Shown: in pieces, positions 1-7,063 of the stretch
How positions within the stretch are numbered: position 1 is the stretch's first letter
Layout: each line of letters starts with the position of its first letter
Assembly (NCBI GenBank): GCA_016934125.1
Contig: JAFGTL010000312.1
Span: 1-7,527, forward strand
Length of the DNA stretch: 7,527 bases
Source: Candidatus Hydrogenedentota bacterium
GTDB taxonomy: Bacteria > Hydrogenedentota > Hydrogenedentia > Hydrogenedentales > SLHB01
Direction of reading: 5' to 3'
Notes under the pieces: generated by a model
Databases searched by the model: none
What the model saw: only the letters and a program-made list of their open reading frames with translations
What the model was told of the DNA's origin: nothing
Position numbers and translations under genes: made by a program

Positions 1-117
1 CGCGAGAAGATGCGATACAGCAACGTGCCGGCCGGCCTGCGCGGCCTCGGAATCACGTTCATCACGGCCGGCCTCATGGCGATCGGCTTCATGTCGTTCT
101 CCGGAATCCAGTTGTAG
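1..117 (+). CDS. nqrE: Na+-translocating NADH:quinone reductase subunit E, C-terminal end (partial)
   Basis: The window opens in frame inside a gene that ends at TAG 115-117, leaving 38 codons. The visible peptide starts REKMRYSNVPAGLRGLG and ends GFMSFSGIQL. Both match the very conserved C terminus of NqrE, including the last transmembrane helix and the terminal FSG-x-QL. NqrE is an integral membrane subunit of the Na+-pumping NADH:quinone oxidoreductase in the inner membrane. With NqrD it holds the iron centre on the electron path from NqrF towards NqrC. The upstream part lies outside the window. nqrF follows 28 bases later on the same strand, the usual order of the nqrABCDEF operon, which supports the call. 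The related RnfA subunit is similar, but the adjacent nqrF decides for NQR. Confidence 0.93.
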   Translation, partial: REKMRYSNVPAGLRGLGITFITAGLMAIGFMSFSGIQL

Positions 118-145
118 CGGGCCGCCGGCGAGAAAGGGACTCTTC

Positions 146-1375
146 ATGCAGATCGTGTTGCTGGGCATGTTCATGTTCTCCTTCGTCATCCTGAGCCTTG
201 TCTGTATTCTCATGGTGGCGAAGGCGAAGCTGGTGAGTTCCGGCAACGTCAGCATCGTCATCAACGACGATCCCGACCACAGCATTCACGCGTCGGTAGG
301 CGACACGCTCCTGAGCGCCCTCGCCCAACAGAAGATCTTCATCCCCTCCGCCTGCGGCGGCAAAGGCACCTGCGGCGTGTGCAAAGTGAAGGTGCACGAG
401 GGCGGCGGCGCCCTGCTTCCCACCGAACTCGGCCACGTCAAGCGGGGCGAGGCGCGCGAAGGCGTGCGGCTGTCATGCCAGGTGAAGATCAAACAGGACA
501 TGAAGATCGAGATCCCGGCCGAGATCTTCCACGTCCGCAAGTGGCAGTGCCGCGTCCGCTCGAACCGGAACGTGGCTACCTTCATCAAGGAACTCGTGCT
601 CGAACTCCCCCAAGGCGAGGCGGTGCCGTTCCGGGCGGGCGGCTACATCCAGATCGAGTGCCCCCCCCACGAGGTGGCCTACAGAGACTTCGACGTCGAC
701 GAGGAATTCCGCGAGGACTGGGACAAATACCGCCTGTGGGATCTCAGATCCGTGTGTGCCGAGACGGTGCAGCGGGCATACTCGATGGCGAGCTATCCCG
801 AGGAAAAGGGCCTCATCATGCTCAACGTGCGGATCGCGACGCCCCCGCCCGGCGCGCCCAAGAGCACGCCCCCCGGCATCATGTCGTCGTACATCTTCGG
901 CCTCAAGCCCGGCGACGAGGTGACCATCGCGGGGCCCTTCGGCGAGTTCTTCGCCCGCGACACCGACGCGGAAATGGTGTTCATCGGCGGCGGCGCGGGC
1001 ATGGCGCCCATGCGGTCGCACATCTTCGATCAGTTCAGGCGGCTGCACACCAAGCGGAAGGTGTCGTTCTGGTATGGTGCGCGGAGCCGACGCGAATCGT
1101 TCTACGACGAGGAATTCGATCAGATCCAGGCCGAGAACGAGAATTTCACCTGGCACCTGGCCCTGTCCGAGCCGCTTCCCGAGGACAACTGGGACGGATA
1201 CGTCGGCTTCATTCATCAAGTCCTCTACGATCACTACCTCAAGGATCATCCCGCGCCGGAGGACTGCGAGTATTACATCTGCGGGCCGCCCATGATGAAC
1301 ACGGCCGTCATCAACATGCTCGAGAATCTCGGCGTCGAACAGGAGAACATCATGTTCGACGACTTCGGCGGATAG
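146..1375 (+). CDS. nqrF: Na+-translocating NADH:quinone reductase subunit F (NADH dehydrogenase flavoprotein)
   Basis: This 409-residue protein is the electron-entry subunit of Na+-NQR. It oxidises NADH with FAD and passes electrons through a [2Fe-2S] cluster into the membrane subunits. Residues 2-24 form one membrane anchor. Residues about 35-125 are a plant-type ferredoxin domain with ligands C70, C76, C79 and C111 (C-x5-C-x2-C then a distant C); this is the same numbering as I recall for Vibrio NqrF. Residues about 130-270 are the FAD domain, with the flavin-binding RAYS motif at 210-213 and GPFGEFF at 263-269. Residues about 275-405 are the NADH domain, with GGGAGMAPMRS at 281-291 and CGPPMM at 379-384. 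The C terminus DDFGG is also typical. Length is normal and no key residue is missing. The ATG has a modest Shine-Dalgarno (AGGG at 135-138). It follows nqrE by 28 bases. Confidence 0.97.
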   Translation: MQIVLLGMFMFSFVILSLVCILMVAKAKLVSSGNVSIVINDDPDHSIHASVGDTLLSALAQQKIFIPSACGGKGTCGVCKVKVHEGGGALLPTELGHVKRGEAREGVRLSCQVKIKQDMKIEIPAEIFHVRKWQCRVRSNRNVATFIKELVLELPQGEAVPFRAGGYIQIECPPHEVAYRDFDVDEEFREDWDKYRLWDLRSVCAETVQRAYSMASYPEEKGLIMLNVRIATPPPGAPKSTPPGIMSSYIFGLKPGDEVTIAGPFGEFFARDTDAEMVFIGGGAGMAPMRSHIFDQFRRLHTKRKVSFWYGARSRRESFYDEEFDQIQAENENFTWHLALSEPLPEDNWDGYVGFIHQVLYDHYLKDHPAPEDCEYYICGPPMMNTAVINMLENLGVEQENIMFDDFGG

Positions 1376-1426
1376 CGCCGGCCCGCCCGCGCCGGCCGCC
1401 GAGACGCCCTGCGGAGGAACAGCAAC
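1376..1426 (+). repeat. nqrF-apbE gap with a 9-base direct repeat
   Basis: The 51-base gap holds GCGCCGGCC twice, at 1375-1383 and 1389-1397. The GCCGGC cores at 1377-1382 and 1391-1396 are self-complementary and could form a 6-base-pair stem with an 8-base loop. No T run follows, so a terminator is not supported. It may be chance in G+C-rich DNA, or an mRNA structure between nqrF and apbE. Confidence 0.3.
1413..1418 (+). promoter_or_regulatory. Ribosome binding site of apbE
   Basis: GGAGGA sits 8 bases before the GTG at 1427-1429. It decides the start in favour of this GTG, because the next in-frame ATG (codon 34) would remove the lipoprotein signal peptide. Confidence 0.8.
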
Positions 1427-2497
1427 GTGCGCCTCACCCCAGCCATACGGCGTTCCGGTGCCGCCCTCGCCTGTGCGGTGCTCCTGGGCCTCGCCTGTGC
1501 GGGGTGCTGGAAGCCCATCACCTTCATGGGTATCGGCGCCTCGATGGGCACGACGTATAGCGTCAAGATCACCATCCACCCCCACGATTGGGCCGAGGCC
1601 CAGCAGATGGAAGCCGTCATCCGGGCCCGCCTCGACGAGGTGGAGAGGTGCATGTCGACATACAACTCCGCCTCCGAGCTGTCGCAGTTCAACCTGCTCC
1701 ACACATCCGAACCGTTCGAGGTGTCCGCGGCCACGGCCCATGTGTTCGCCATGGCCCACCAGGTGAGCGCGGCCTCCGGCGGGGCATTCGACGTGACGGT
1801 AGGCCCCCTCGTCAACGCGTGGGGCTTCGGCCCCGAGAAGCGCGAGGGCGTCCCGTCCGACGACGAACTCGCCGCCCTGCGCGCCCGCGTCGGCTACGAT
1901 AAGATCGACGTCGACGAGGCCCGCGCCACGCTGCGCAAGACGCGCCCGGACGTCTACTGCGACTTGTCCGCCATCGCCAAGGGCTACGCCGTCGATCGGG
2001 CGGCCGAAGCCCTCGAAGAGCACGGATTCCACGACTACATGGTGGAGGTAGGCGGCGAGGTGCGCACGGCGGGCGGCAACAGGCACAGTACCCCGTGGCG
2101 GATCGGCATTGAGAAGCCCGACGCGGCCGGCCGCACCGTCGAGCGCGTCGTGCCCATGTCGGGCCAGGCACTGGCCACCTCGGGCGATTACCGCAACTAC
2201 TACGAGGTGGACGGCAACCGTTTGTCCCACACCATCGATCCGCGCACCGGCCGGCCCATCACGCACCACCTCGCATCCGTCAGCGTGCTCCACGACGAGT
2301 GCGCCATGGCCGACGCCTATGCGACGGCGTTGATGGTGCTCGGGCCGGAGGAGGGTTTCGCGCTCGCCGAGAAGCTCGGGCTCGCCGCCCTCTTCATCGT
2401 GCGCGACGGGCCCGGCGAGTTCCTCGAACGCGAAACCACGGCGTTCACCGAGTACATGGCCGAGTTCCCGGCGGACACATCGGGGGCGGAGTACTGA
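1427..2497 (+). CDS. apbE: FAD:protein FMN transferase, lipoprotein ApbE
   Basis: ApbE cleaves FAD and attaches FMN covalently to threonine in target proteins; beside nqr genes the expected targets are NqrB and NqrC. The 356 residues begin with a basic, hydrophobic signal peptide ending in ACAGC. C27 is the likely lipidated cysteine (C24 is an alternative), which places the enzyme on the periplasmic face of a membrane. Family motifs appear in order: MGTTYSVK at 40-47, STYNSASELSQFN at 77-89, FDVTVGPLVNAWGFGP at 121-136, DLSAIAKGYAVD at 179-190, GGEVRTAG at 209-216, TSGDYRNYY at 251-259, HTIDPRTGRP at 268-277 and ADAYATALMVLG at 295-306. The last contains the Mg2+-binding D296 and T300. Length is normal for the family. 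The start is GTG, chosen for its Shine-Dalgarno and signal peptide. It ends one base before nqrM begins. Confidence 0.96.
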   Translation: MRLTPAIRRSGAALACAVLLGLACAGCWKPITFMGIGASMGTTYSVKITIHPHDWAEAQQMEAVIRARLDEVERCMSTYNSASELSQFNLLHTSEPFEVSAATAHVFAMAHQVSAASGGAFDVTVGPLVNAWGFGPEKREGVPSDDELAALRARVGYDKIDVDEARATLRKTRPDVYCDLSAIAKGYAVDRAAEALEEHGFHDYMVEVGGEVRTAGGNRHSTPWRIGIEKPDAAGRTVERVVPMSGQALATSGDYRNYYEVDGNRLSHTIDPRTGRPITHHLASVSVLHDECAMADAYATALMVLGPEEGFALAEKLGLAALFIVRDGPGEFLERETTAFTEYMAEFPADTSGAEY

Positions 2498-2498
2498 C

Positions 2499-2702
2499 AT
2501 GCTGAGGATGGTGTGCACCGTCGCCCTCGTCGCCCTGGCCATGGTGGGGCTCGCCCTCGGGTATCTCATCCGGGGCCGATCGCTCCGGGCCGGCTGCGGC
2601 GGCCACGCATCGGCGGCTGACGGCACGGCCCGACACAACCAATGCCCCACCTGCGGCAGCGAGCGCCCCGGCGGGCCCTCCTGCGGAAACTCCCGCGGCT
2701 GA
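2499..2702 (+). CDS. nqrM: Na+-NQR maturation protein NqrM (DUF539 family)
   Basis: This 67-residue protein has one N-terminal membrane helix (about residues 4-23, ending GLALGYLIRGRSL) followed by a cysteine-rich tail. NqrM is required in Vibrio to mature Na+-NQR, presumably by delivering iron to the NqrD/NqrE centre. C33 in AGCGG aligns with the cysteine known to be essential in Vibrio. The other tail cysteines here are C49, C52 and C62, arranged as CPTCG then SCG, which differs from the CDC-type spacing I recall for vibrios. A G+C-rich Shine-Dalgarno (GGAG at 2488-2491) lies in the end of apbE. The start codon follows the apbE stop by one base, so translation is probably coupled. Small size, helix-plus-cysteines layout and position after apbE together make the call; it is unlikely to be anything else. 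Confidence 0.88.
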   Translation: MLRMVCTVALVALAMVGLALGYLIRGRSLRAGCGGHASAADGTARHNQCPTCGSERPGGPSCGNSRG

Positions 2703-2704
2703 TT

Positions 2705-2743
2705 TCCGGGCGCGACGCCGTCAGCGATCGCGAATCCCGCGGA
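2705..2743. terminator. Imperfect hairpin at the convergent gene junction (possible two-way terminator)
   Basis: The stop codons of nqrM and the DUF4340 gene are 18 bases apart. A hairpin can be drawn across the gap. CGCGA at 2711-2715 pairs with TCGCG at 2728-2732 around a 12-base loop. The stem is extended by GGG 2708-2710 with CCC 2736-2738 and by TCC 2705-2707 with GGA 2741-2743, with bulges at 2733-2735 and 2739-2740. There is no T run on either side, so it is not a canonical intrinsic terminator. It is a weak candidate. Confidence 0.25.
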
Positions 2744-4568
2744 GCGCCTCGCGCACCTCGTCGATGAGGCTCTGCTTCACGAGGAACACCTCGAGCCGAT
2801 CGGGCACCGTCGCGTACCGCTGGCGCGGATTCTCCCGCGACACCGCGCCGATGACGAGGGGGCCCGCCGTCCCCGCCTCGTCGCCGGCCAGCTCCACCTC
2901 GAAGGTCAGCAGCGCCTGTTCGAGCCCGTAGGGATCCGGCTGATTGGGCGGCGCCGGCTCCGCGATACCGGCCGCCTCGACTTCGCTCAACGCATCGAGA
3001 AGGGCGGCCATGTCGCTCTGCTGATCCCACACCTTGCCGGCCGGCTCCATGACCTCCCACTTGCGAGTCCCCATTTCGAAGCGGTAGGCCGCGCCCCGGA
3101 ATGTGAGCGACGCGGCCCCGGCCTGCTTGGCCTCGAACCGGAGCAGGGCCTTGTCGCGGAAGTAGAAGAGATCGTTGGCCAGCCACGCGATCTCCTGGAC
3201 GCTGAGCGTCGTCACCGCGCCGGTGTCCTGCGTCACGTAATGCCGATCGCTCCCCTGCGGCACGGCGCCGACGCGCACGTGGCGGGGCTCGTCTTCCCCT
3301 GCGAAGGTGACGGCGATATCGATGGCGGGCTGTTCGAGGCCGAAGGAGGGCCACGCGCCCGAGTAGTAGCCCTTGCCGCGGAGATCGCGGAGCGCCCCGA
3401 TGAGATTCGACACGGCCACCTGATCGGCCGGCTCCTGGAAGGGATCGACCATGCGCCAGCCCCTGTCGAGATCGTTTTCGAGCACGGTGTGCGTGCTGCC
3501 CGCCGTGTAGTCGATACGCGTGATCTCGGTGGCCTCGCGCGACAACAGCCGCTTCTCGCGGAACGCGTCCGGCGTCGGCGGCAGCAGCACCACCACCTGC
3601 GCGTCCACCTGGAATACGGCCCGTTCCCCTTCGCGCTTGACGAACACGCCGCCCTTCTCGTCGTCGCGGGCGAACACGCCGAAATACGCCGTCTGCGGCG
3701 CGCCCTCGGCGCCGATGTTGGCCGTGATACGGAACTTGGGCGGGGCCAGGCCATAATCGTCGAGGCTCTCGGGCTCGTCCACGAATCCGCGACCTACGGC
3801 GAACTGCACCTCGCTCACGAGTTGCTGCACCATCTCCTGATCGGCCAGGCCCGGCGGCGCCGGCTCGATCACCCGCCACGCCCCTTCCTCCTCCGACCAC
3901 TCGACTACCACTTTGGCCGACTCCTCGGCGCCGCGCAGCTCGGCCGGGCCGTCGGCGTCGCCGGGCGTACCACCGCCCTCCCGGGGGCGGATCCGGGCGT
4001 ATTCGAGGCGCGTAATGCCCTGCTTGTGATCGTTGAACAGGAAGAATTGGCGGAGGAGATCGAGGGTGCGGTTCAGTTCGAAGTAGGACTTGTCCGAGAT
4101 GAGCACCACCGGGCCACCGTCCACCTGCACATACCGATCCTTCTGATAGGGATCGAGCTTGCCGAAGGCGAGCCGGTGCTCCTCGCCGGTGCGCGTCACG
4201 GCGTGCACGCGGAGCCGCGGCTGATCGAGTTCGTAGCCGGCCAGGCCGCCAGGCTCCTCTTCGATGGTGCGTTCATTCAAGAGGTTCGCGAACGCATCCG
4301 CCATCCGGTTCCACAGTTCCTGGTGCGCGTCGATCCGGTGCGGTGCGACAATCGCCCACGTTCCATCCTCGGCCCGTTCGCCCACCGACTCCGGATCGTC
4401 CTCCTGCTGCACACCGAGCCGCGCCAGCGCGTCCCCCGTGAACGAGTACAGCCGCTTCGCCTCGACCGCTTCGCGTTCCGCGGTTTGCTCCCAATGCAGC
4501 GAGGCCCAGTAGCCCAGGCACAGCAGGACGAGCACGCCGAACAGAATCGCCGTGGTTCGGAACTTCAT
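2721..4568 (-). CDS. Membrane-anchored protein with four tandem DUF4340 units
   Basis: This is a 615-residue protein of unknown molecular function, the last gene of a Gld-type ABC transporter operon. Residues about 7-24 form a single N-terminal membrane segment; the rest is hydrophilic and probably extracytoplasmic. Four repeats are visible. Each has a W-x2-(V/M)-x-(P/E)-P-like strand (WAIVAP 71-76, WRVIEP 231-236, WRMVDP 371-376, WEVMEP 504-509). Each then has a (Y/F)-(G/E)-L-x-(Q/P)-P-like turn 38-43 residues later (112, 272, 409, 547). A strand such as ITRLEY (185-190) or ITRIDY (349-354) precedes two of them. This is the DUF4340 pattern. Residues 195-216 are an acidic, glycine-rich linker. 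The ATG overlaps the preceding stop as ATGA and has Shine-Dalgarno GGAGGA (complement of 4576-4581). DUF4340 proteins usually accompany GldG-like proteins, so it is likely a partner subunit. Confidence 0.85.
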   Translation of the reverse strand: MKFRTTAILFGVLVLLCLGYWASLHWEQTAEREAVEAKRLYSFTGDALARLGVQQEDDPESVGERAEDGTWAIVAPHRIDAHQELWNRMADAFANLLNERTIEEEPGGLAGYELDQPRLRVHAVTRTGEEHRLAFGKLDPYQKDRYVQVDGGPVVLISDKSYFELNRTLDLLRQFFLFNDHKQGITRLEYARIRPREGGGTPGDADGPAELRGAEESAKVVVEWSEEEGAWRVIEPAPPGLADQEMVQQLVSEVQFAVGRGFVDEPESLDDYGLAPPKFRITANIGAEGAPQTAYFGVFARDDEKGGVFVKREGERAVFQVDAQVVVLLPPTPDAFREKRLLSREATEITRIDYTAGSTHTVLENDLDRGWRMVDPFQEPADQVAVSNLIGALRDLRGKGYYSGAWPSFGLEQPAIDIAVTFAGEDEPRHVRVGAVPQGSDRHYVTQDTGAVTTLSVQEIAWLANDLFYFRDKALLRFEAKQAGAASLTFRGAAYRFEMGTRKWEVMEPAGKVWDQQSDMAALLDALSEVEAAGIAEPAPPNQPDPYGLEQALLTFEVELAGDEAGTAGPLVIGAVSRENPRQRYATVPDRLEVFLVKQSLIDEVREALRGIRDR

Positions 4569-6229
4569 CGGTACTTCCTCCGGAGGGCGTAGGCGGCCAG
4601 GCCCGCCACCACGACGAGTTGCACGAGTCCGAGCGTGGCGAGCCAGGCGATGGCCTGCTCGTCCCGTTCGGTGAGGAGGATGGGCTCGTTCTCGATCCCG
4701 GTGGGCCGGATTCCGATCAACTCCTCGTGCTGGCTGAGCCAGGCCATGGCGTTCAGCAAAAAGTTCAGGTGGCCCGCGGCCAACACGGACTCATTCGTCG
4801 TGAGATCCGTATCGCCGACGACGACGATGCGGGCGTCCCGCATCGCGCCCGAATCGCCCACCGGCACGTCCGTTCTCGCCGTCGCGGCCACCGCCACGCC
4901 GATCGAGCCGGCCAGTTCATCCGGATCCTGTTTCGGGGGCGGCGGATTGGCCTGCATGAGCACCTCGAGCCGCTTCTCGGCCCACGCATAGGGCAGCGTC
5001 CGCAGGATCTCGGACGCGACCACGTTCCCCGGCGGTTCCGCCGCGACGGTAACGGAACGCGCCCCGGCCAGGCTCATCTTCTGGTTGAAGCCGCGCGTGA
5101 CCGGGTGTTCGGGATCGTAGCAGCCATGAAACTCGACGTCGGGCACGTCGATCCGGTTGAACAAGCTCAGTGCGGCCGCATCCGGCAGCAGATCCACCAT
5201 GCCGAACCGATCCCCCACCTTCGACACGATCACGTCGTCGCCGACGACGATGCCGTAACGCTGTTCGAGCCATGCCAGAAACAACATGCGCGGCACCGGG
5301 CCGCCGCCCGCAACCCCCGTCACGTCGACCAGGGCCAGCAACCGACCGCCGTCGTCGAGATACCGCTGGATCGCGGCGATCTCGCGCGGATCCAGGTTGC
5401 TCTCGAGACGGTTGATCACGAGGATATCGCAGTCCGGCGGAATGTCCGGATCGGCGATGCGGATAGCGAGATCCTCGATGACGTACGACTCGGCCTGGAG
5501 TAGTCTGCGAAGGACGGTCGCGTCGGCCCGCTCCCCGTGGCCGGTGAGGAAGCACACCTTGGGCAGGCCTTCCCGCGTCACGTTGATGAGCGTGTTCGTG
5601 AAATCGAGTTCTTCGAGCCGGGGGGGCGTGCCACGGAGCGATACCGCCTTGGACGCGCCCTCGGCCGTGCGGAGCACGCAGGTGCCCTGCGGCGCCGAAT
5701 GGGTGACGCCCATCTGACGGAGCCGATCCGTCTCCCGCTGCGGATCCACGAACACGAACGACAACCGCGCCGTGTGCCGCCGGCACCGCTCGAGGAACCG
5801 GCGCGTCTTCTCTTTCGCGATCTCCGTCTCGCGATCCCCGGTATCCACGAACAGACACAACACCTCGACATCCACGTCGAGCCGCTCGAGCACCTGCACC
5901 GTCTGCTCCGACAGCTCGCGCCGGCCTTCCCGGGTGAGATCCCATGCCCAATCCACCCGTTTCACGAAAGCATACAGCGCGATGCAGATGCCGAGGAACG
6001 CGATCGACGCGAGCACGAGATTCAGCCCCTCGAGCGTCTTGCCGCGCTCAAACGAGCCCACCAGCGCCCACAGACTCAAGCCGAGCCAGATCGCCCCGGC
6101 CGCCAGTCCCGCGATCAGCGGCAGCAACACGGGCCACACGAAGAAGTCTTCTTTGAGCAGGAGGAAGTTGAGGGCGACCGCCACCCCGAGCAGGGCGCAC
6201 ACGCCCGAAGCCGTACGCAGAACCTTCAT
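4565..6229 (-). CDS. GldG-family ABC transporter auxiliary membrane protein (ABC_transp_aux)
   Basis: This 554-residue protein resembles GldG, the auxiliary membrane component of gliding-type ABC transporters. Three membrane segments lie at about 5-25, 31-57 and 68-88 and one at about 526-548, with a large soluble domain between them. Family landmarks are DLTREGRRELSEQT at 97-110, the FTNTLINVT region at 210-218, LTGHGER at 228-234, and the closing stretch VGDTDLTTNES (471-481) through GHLNFLLNAMAWL (486-498) to GIRPTG. The protein ends in a basic RRKYR after the last helix. Bacteroidetes GldG takes part in gliding, but homologues occur widely in non-gliding bacteria with unknown substrate. 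It starts 3 bases after the permease stop, with GGAGG (complement of 6239-6243) inside the permease end, and its stop overlaps the next start. The soluble domain probably faces outward, an inference from the helix layout. Confidence 0.88.
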   Translation of the reverse strand: MKVLRTASGVCALLGVAVALNFLLLKEDFFVWPVLLPLIAGLAAGAIWLGLSLWALVGSFERGKTLEGLNLVLASIAFLGICIALYAFVKRVDWAWDLTREGRRELSEQTVQVLERLDVDVEVLCLFVDTGDRETEIAKEKTRRFLERCRRHTARLSFVFVDPQRETDRLRQMGVTHSAPQGTCVLRTAEGASKAVSLRGTPPRLEELDFTNTLINVTREGLPKVCFLTGHGERADATVLRRLLQAESYVIEDLAIRIADPDIPPDCDILVINRLESNLDPREIAAIQRYLDDGGRLLALVDVTGVAGGGPVPRMLFLAWLEQRYGIVVGDDVIVSKVGDRFGMVDLLPDAAALSLFNRIDVPDVEFHGCYDPEHPVTRGFNQKMSLAGARSVTVAAEPPGNVVASEILRTLPYAWAEKRLEVLMQANPPPPKQDPDELAGSIGVAVAATARTDVPVGDSGAMRDARIVVVGDTDLTTNESVLAAGHLNFLLNAMAWLSQHEELIGIRPTGIENEPILLTERDEQAIAWLATLGLVQLVVVAGLAAYALRRKYR

Positions 6230-6232
6230 GCC

Positions 6233-7063
6233 TTACGCCCTCCACTTCCGGCTCTCGAGCGCCCGGAACGTCAGGAACAGGAAGAACGCCGAGAACAACA
6301 GGTAGTAGACGGCATCCTGGGGCTGCACGATGCCGAGGGCCATCTCCCCGGCGTGCGCATCGAGCGGCAACTCGACCACCACACCCCGGAACACCGCGTA
6401 GACGAGGCCGATGCCGTGCCGCAGGCCTTCAGACAGGCTCTCCGGGGCGGGATTGGCCTCGGGCAGGCTGCCCCCGAAGGTGCCGAGAATGTACGAGATG
6501 AACCAGAGCCCGAACGTCATCGTCGCCGCGGTGATCGGGTTACGCGTGACCGCCGATACGAACAACCCGAGGCTCATGAAGGCCGCGCTCATGAGGAACA
6601 CGGCCAGCAGGCCGAACCACAACACCGCCGGCTCGACGTTGACGTAGTAGGACATGATCACGAGTTCCGCGCCGATGACGGCGAGCAGCACGAGCAGCAC
6701 GCCCAGGGCGGCCAGGTACTTCCCGAAGATGATGTCGCGGTGGCGCAGCGGGTGGGTGGACAGGAGTTCCATGGTGCCGCGGCTTTTCTCTTCGGCAAGA
6801 AGGCGCATCGTGATCAACGGGCCGATGAAGAGCACCAGTTGGCCGCAGAACACGAGGAACGGACTCAAGAACCCCTCCTCGAGATCCGGAATACCGTCCA
6901 GCCCGAACATGGACGGATTCTGCGTCATCCGGCAGTGAATGATGAACGTGGCCGCGAACCCGACGCCCGAGATGGCCGTGTACGTGCCGACCACGACATA
7001 GCCGATGGGCGTGATGAAGTAGCTCATGAACTCGCGCTTGCACACCGCCCACGTGTTCCTCAT
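6233..7063 (-). CDS. ABC-2 type transporter permease, GldF-like
   Basis: This 276-residue integral membrane protein is the permease half of an ABC exporter. It opens with a short cytoplasmic helix (KREFMSYFITPIGY, 9-22). About six membrane segments follow, at roughly 16-42, 66-89, 111-138, 146-171, 175-197 and 248-267. The RLLAEEKSRGTMELLSTHPL stretch at 87-106 is the signature of the ABC-2/GldF/NosY-type family, and GKYLAAL follows at 114-120. The C terminus ALESRKWR is also usual. The reading frame stays open upstream to about 7402, but that extension is arginine-rich, overlaps the ATPase gene and is spurious. The ATG at 7061-7063 is chosen because it has a strong Shine-Dalgarno and forms an ATGA overlap with the ATPase stop. 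The encoded permease probably dimerises with the ATPase; the cargo is not evident. Confidence 0.92.
   Translation of the reverse strand: MRNTWAVCKREFMSYFITPIGYVVVGTYTAISGVGFAATFIIHCRMTQNPSMFGLDGIPDLEEGFLSPFLVFCGQLVLFIGPLITMRLLAEEKSRGTMELLSTHPLRHRDIIFGKYLAALGVLLVLLAVIGAELVIMSYYVNVEPAVLWFGLLAVFLMSAAFMSLGLFVSAVTRNPITAATMTFGLWFISYILGTFGGSLPEANPAPESLSEGLRHGIGLVYAVFRGVVVELPLDAHAGEMALGIVQPQDAVYYLLFSAFFLFLTFRALESRKWRA

Noticed and set aside
1377..1396. Intrinsic terminator after nqrF
   Set aside because: The stem is short and has no following T run, and apbE and nqrM continue in the same direction with an operon-like layout.
473..2650. Open frame of 725 codons on the - strand
   Set aside because: It lies opposite nqrF, apbE and nqrM, which have clear family motifs. 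The peptide is rich in Arg, Gly, His and Val with no recognisable domain, as expected for antisense frames in G+C-rich DNA.
2566..3900. Open frame of 444 codons on the - strand overlapping the DUF4340 gene
   Set aside because: It is a different frame of the same strand inside a gene with a clear repeat structure; the peptide is Arg/Gly-rich without motifs.
3240..4592. Open frame of 450 codons on the + strand
   Set aside because: It is antisense to the DUF4340 gene, with low-complexity Arg/His/Glu composition and no motif.
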